Source: CAYSYY01 sp964576115 [NCBI: uncultured Gemmatimonadota bacterium] (lineage in GTDB: Bacteria; Blakebacterota; Blakebacteria; Blakebacterales). From it: 9,547 nucleotides of DNA. The position numbers and the translations under genes were made by a program. Below the pieces are notes generated by a model. That model saw only the letters and a list, made by a program, of their open reading frames with translations, was not told the DNA's origin and did not search any database. Shown here piece after piece: positions 6,302 through 9,547 of the stretch. The stretch lies in assembly GCA_964576115.1 (NCBI GenBank), contig CAZNUA010000021.1, positions 2,266 through 11,812 of the forward strand, written 5' to 3'. Position 1 is the stretch's first letter; every line of letters begins with the position of its first letter.

Positions 6302-9300
6302 ATGATGTCCCTGCGTCGAGGCACGCTCCTGCTCTCTCTGATTCTGCTGGCCGGTCTCACAACTGCGGTATCCGCCCAGGATGAGGCCCGGTTGCTCAGA
6401 TTTCCCCATATCAACGGCAATCGGGTGGTTTTCACCTATGCCGGCGACCTCTACACCGCCCCGCTGTCCGGTGGCGAAGCGAAGCGGATCACCTCCCATG
6501 TGGGACTGGAATTGTTCGCCCGCTTCAGCCCCGACGGCGAATGGATCGCATTTTCCGGCGAGTACGCCGGCACGCGACAGGTCTACCTGATTCCAGCCGA
6601 AGGCGGAGTTCCCCGGCAGCTGACCTATTACCCCGACGTCGGACCGATGCCTCCCCGGGGCGGGTTTGACCATCTGGTGCTTGACTGGACCCCCGATGGG
6701 GAAAAGATCCTGGTGCGCGCCAACCGGACTCCCTTCGGCCAGAGGATCGGCCGGTACTTCCTGGTCGATCCGTGGGAGAGCGGTCTCGAGGTACCGCTCG
6801 AGATTCCGGAGGGTTCCTCGGGTGCGACGTACGATCCGACCGGCACGAAGATCGCCTACACCCGCAAGTCGCGCGAGTGGCGCCACTGGAAGCGGTATAC
6901 CGGCGGATTCCAGCAGGACATCACCATTTACGATCTCGCGGCCCATGACAGCGAGCGGATCACCGATTGGATCGGAACCGACGTCTACCCGATGTGGGTC
7001 GGTGACCGCATCTACTTCGTGAGCGACCGGGAGGAAAGCCTGAAGCGGAACCTCTGGGTCTACGACATCGGTTCGGGCGGTATGAGTCAGGTCACCACGC
7101 ACGACGAATTCGACGTCAACTGGCCGAGCCGCGGAGAAGGCGGGATCGTCTACGAGAACGGCGGCTGGCTCTACCATCTCGATCCCGCCACCAACACCTC
7201 CCGCCGGATCCCGATCACGATTCACAGCGACCAGCCCTACACCACACCGTACTGGACCAATGTCTCCAATCGAGTCGACGCCTGGGACATCTCCCCCGGC
7301 GCAAAACGGGCGATCTTCGCCGCCCGCGGCGACCTCTTCTCGGTCCCGGCCGAGCACGGCGACATCAGGAACCTGACGACGACCCCCGCAATCCGGGAGC
7401 GGGACGTCACCTGGTCGCCCGACGGGAAGTGGATCGCCTACATCAGCGACACCACCGGCGACTACCAGCTCTACCTGATGCCCGCTGACGGCTCGGGAGA
7501 AGCGGTCCAGCTCACCGACGATCAGGAGATCTGGATCCTCACCATGAGCTGGTCCCCCGATTCGAAGTGGATCGGGGTAGCCGACAACCGGAATCGTCTC
7601 CGGGCAATCAATATCGAGAACCGCCGGATAACCGAGATCGCGACCGGGAGCAAGGGTCCGCTCGGCGACTTTGCCTGGTCGGGCGATGCTTCCTGGATCG
7701 CCTGGACCATGACCGGCGACAACTGGATGGACTCGGTCTGGCTCTACAGCTTCACGAGCGGCGAGGCGGCCATGGTCACCGGCCCCATGACCGACGAGGC
7801 CAACCCGACCTTCGATCAGTCTGGCCGCTACCTCTATTTCGTCTCCTTCCGCGATTACAACCACGGCCAGGAGGGATTCGACGCACGCATCTACGCCGCC
7901 ACTCTGCGGGCCGACCTGCCCCATCCCTTCCCGCCCCGCAGCGACGAGGAACCGTCCGGTGAACCGGCCCCAGAGGAGAGCGCCGAAGAAGAGAGCGGTG
8001 AGCAGGAAGGATCCCTCGTTATCGATCTCGATGGTTTCGGTGACCGGGTGGTGGCCCTGCCCGGCATCAGGCCCGGTTTCTACGCCGGCCTGGTGGGACT
8101 CTCAGACGGGCTCCTCTACTTCGGCGACGGCGCCCTCAGGAAATACTCCCTCGATTCGCGGGAGTCGGAGACGATCATGGAGGGGGTGCAGGGGTACGCC
8201 GCCACTCCCGACTTCTCGAAGATTCTGTACCGGCGGGGGAACACCTTCGGCATCGCGCCCCTGCGACCCGGACTGCAGGGCACGCCCGGCCAACTCGATC
8301 TCGACGCAATGGAGATGCGGATCGATCCGAAGGTCGAATGGGCCCAGATCTTCCACGACACCTGGCTGGTAATGCGGGACTGGTTCTACGACCCCGGTCT
8401 CCATGGTCTCGACTGGGAGGCCATCTACGAGCGCTACGAACCGCTGGTCGCGCACCTGGCGCACCGTTTCGACCTCGACTATCTGCAGACCGAGCTGGTG
8501 GCGGAGATGAACGTCGGTCATGCCTACGTCAACTCCTCCCCCGAGATGCCCCGCCCCGACCGGGTCGAGGTCGGCCTGCTCGGGTGCGAGTTCGCAGCCG
8601 ATGGACGCTACTACCGGATCGCCAACATCTTCCCCGGCCAGAACTGGCATGAAGAGTTCCGTTCCCCGCTGACAGAGCCGGGAATCGAGATCGAAGAAGG
8701 GGAGTACCTGATCGCGATCGACGGCGAAGAGGTGATGACCGACACCAACCCCTACTCCTATCTGGTCAACAAGGCCGACCGGACGGTGGAGGTCACCGTC
8801 AACAGCCGACCGCGTCCGCAGGGGGCGCGCACCTATCGGGTTCGCCCCGTGCGGAGCGAACAGGGTCTGCGCTACCAGGAGTGGAGCGCCGAGAACGCCC
8901 GGCTCGTCGACGAACTCTCCGACGGCCGGATCGGCTACATCCACCTGCCCAACACCGCCATCGAGGGGCACCGCGAGCTCTTCGAGGGCCTGCTGCCCCT
9001 CTCCACCAAAGAGGCCCTCATTCTCGACGACCGGTACAACGGCGGCGGTTTCATTCCCGAGGAGATGGCTTTCATGGTGGGCGGCCGCCTGCTCAACTTC
9101 TGGTCCCGTCGTTACACGGATATGACCAGCCAGCCCTTTGTCATCCATACCGGTCCGAAGGTGGTACTGATCAACGGGCAGGCCGCCTCGGGCGGGGACG
9201 CCTTCCCCTACTACTTCCGCAAGCTGGGGCTCGGTACCATCATCGGCGAGCGGACCTGGGGCGGGCTGGTGGGCATCAGCGGCAATCCCGGATTCGTGGA

Positions 9301-9538
9301 CGGCAGTAGCATCTCGGTACCGCGGTTCGCCTTTGTGGACACCGACGGGAACTGGGCGGTCGAGGCCGAAGGGGTCTCACCCGACATCCGGGTCTGGGAC
9401 ACCCCGCACCTGATCGCGCGGGGCGAGGAGCCGATGATCGAGCGGGCGGTGGCGCACCTGCTCGAGGAACTGCAGAAGCCTCAGTACCGCCGGCCGGGTA
9501 CGCCCCCCGGACCGATCCGTCGTCCCCCGCCGGAGTGA
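6302..9538 (+). CDS. Secreted tricorn-family S41 serine peptidase with PDZ domain
   Basis: This 1078-residue protein is close to the about 1070 residues of Thermoplasma tricorn. Residues 1-25 form a signal peptide (MMSLRRG, hydrophobic core, VSA before QDEA), so it acts outside the cytoplasm, unlike archaeal tricorn. Two beta-propellers follow (about 30-315 and 320-660), with repeats such as SPDGEWIAFS (76-85), WSPDGKWIAYISD (371-383) and WSPDSKWIG (417-425). The second is interrupted by an acidic, proline-containing linker (about 548-571). Next come a helical domain with WLVMRDWFYDPGLHGLDW (688-705), the His740 motif NVGHAYV, a PDZ-like segment (about 755-850) and the catalytic core: LDDRYNGGG (908-916), nucleophile Ser963 in AASGGD, RTWGG (984-988) and Glu1021 in VEAEGVSPDI. 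The Ser that precedes the catalytic His in Thermoplasma is Gly739 here, and the Asp after the nucleophile is Gly964. The C-terminus is proline-rich. The likely role is degradation of peptides in the periplasm; the natural substrate cannot be told. Confidence 0.93.
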   Translation: MMSLRRGTLLLSLILLAGLTTAVSAQDEARLLRFPHINGNRVVFTYAGDLYTAPLSGGEAKRITSHVGLELFARFSPDGEWIAFSGEYAGTRQVYLIPAEGGVPRQLTYYPDVGPMPPRGGFDHLVLDWTPDGEKILVRANRTPFGQRIGRYFLVDPWESGLEVPLEIPEGSSGATYDPTGTKIAYTRKSREWRHWKRYTGGFQQDITIYDLAAHDSERITDWIGTDVYPMWVGDRIYFVSDREESLKRNLWVYDIGSGGMSQVTTHDEFDVNWPSRGEGGIVYENGGWLYHLDPATNTSRRIPITIHSDQPYTTPYWTNVSNRVDAWDISPGAKRAIFAARGDLFSVPAEHGDIRNLTTTPAIRERDVTWSPDGKWIAYISDTTGDYQLYLMPADGSGEAVQLTDDQEIWILTMSWSPDSKWIGVADNRNRLRAINIENRRITEIATGSKGPLGDFAWSGDASWIAWTMTGDNWMDSVWLYSFTSGEAAMVTGPMTDEANPTFDQSGRYLYFVSFRDYNHGQEGFDARIYAATLRADLPHPFPPRSDEEPSGEPAPEESAEEESGEQEGSLVIDLDGFGDRVVALPGIRPGFYAGLVGLSDGLLYFGDGALRKYSLDSRESETIMEGVQGYAATPDFSKILYRRGNTFGIAPLRPGLQGTPGQLDLDAMEMRIDPKVEWAQIFHDTWLVMRDWFYDPGLHGLDWEAIYERYEPLVAHLAHRFDLDYLQTELVAEMNVGHAYVNSSPEMPRPDRVEVGLLGCEFAADGRYYRIANIFPGQNWHEEFRSPLTEPGIEIEEGEYLIAIDGEEVMTDTNPYSYLVNKADRTVEVTVNSRPRPQGARTYRVRPVRSEQGLRYQEWSAENARLVDELSDGRIGYIHLPNTAIEGHRELFEGLLPLSTKEALILDDRYNGGGFIPEEMAFMVGGRLLNFWSRRYTDMTSQPFVIHTGPKVVLINGQAASGGDAFPYYFRKLGLGTIIGERTWGGLVGISGNPGFVDGSSISVPRFAFVDTDGNWAVEAEGVSPDIRVWDTPHLIARGEEPMIERAVAHLLEELQKPQYRRPGTPPGPIRRPPPE

Positions 9539-9547
9539 TCGGGCGGG

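Noticed and set aside
6185-7924. Minus-strand open frame of 579 codons opposite the protease gene
   Set aside because: Its Val/Gly/Asp-rich composition is the mirror of the propeller coding sequence, and it spans the junction between two well-supported plus-strand genes. No motif or ribosome site supports it.
8102-9148. Minus-strand open frame of 348 codons opposite the catalytic part of the protease
   Set aside because: The plus strand here encodes conserved tricorn motifs. The reverse frame shows no domain and the low-complexity composition of a GC-driven shadow.

Overview
The window is high-GC, gene-dense bacterial DNA with every supported gene on the plus strand. It holds four protein-coding genes: the 3' part of one large permease, a complete second permease of the same family, a GWxTD-type exported protein and a secreted tricorn-family protease. 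I see no RNA gene, insertion sequence, CRISPR array or phage gene. The combination of tandem ADOP-type permeases (the 'acidobacterial duplicated orphan permease' family), a GWxTD protein and an exported tricorn homologue fits Acidobacteriota, Gemmatimonadota or an FCB-type lineage (including candidate phyla such as Eisenbacteria or Krumholzibacteriota). That placement is inferred from gene families only.

Layout: bases 1-1068 carry the C-terminal half of an ADOP permease whose start lies upstream of the window. After 33 bases follows a complete 926-residue ADOP permease (1102-3882). The two share an almost identical last stretch of about 143 bases, with a sharp drop in similarity just before it. 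A 144-base intergenic stretch (3883-4026) carries a plausible sigma-70-like promoter. It leads into a GWxTD-family protein with a lipoprotein-like signal (4027-6231). Seventy bases later, behind a strong ribosome binding site, lies a 1078-residue tricorn-family S41 peptidase with a signal peptide (6302-9538).

How they may work together: the two permeases look like one transcription unit of FtsX/MacB-type proteins that lack a fused or adjacent ATPase within the window. The GWxTD protein and the protease are both exported, are close together and have no clear promoter between them, so co-expression is likely. A shared envelope or periplasmic role is an inference. Nothing here is a clear new defence, mobile or RNA system. 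The points most worth a second look are the unusual architecture of the GWxTD protein, the conversion-like tract shared by the permeases, and the altered active-site motifs of the protease.
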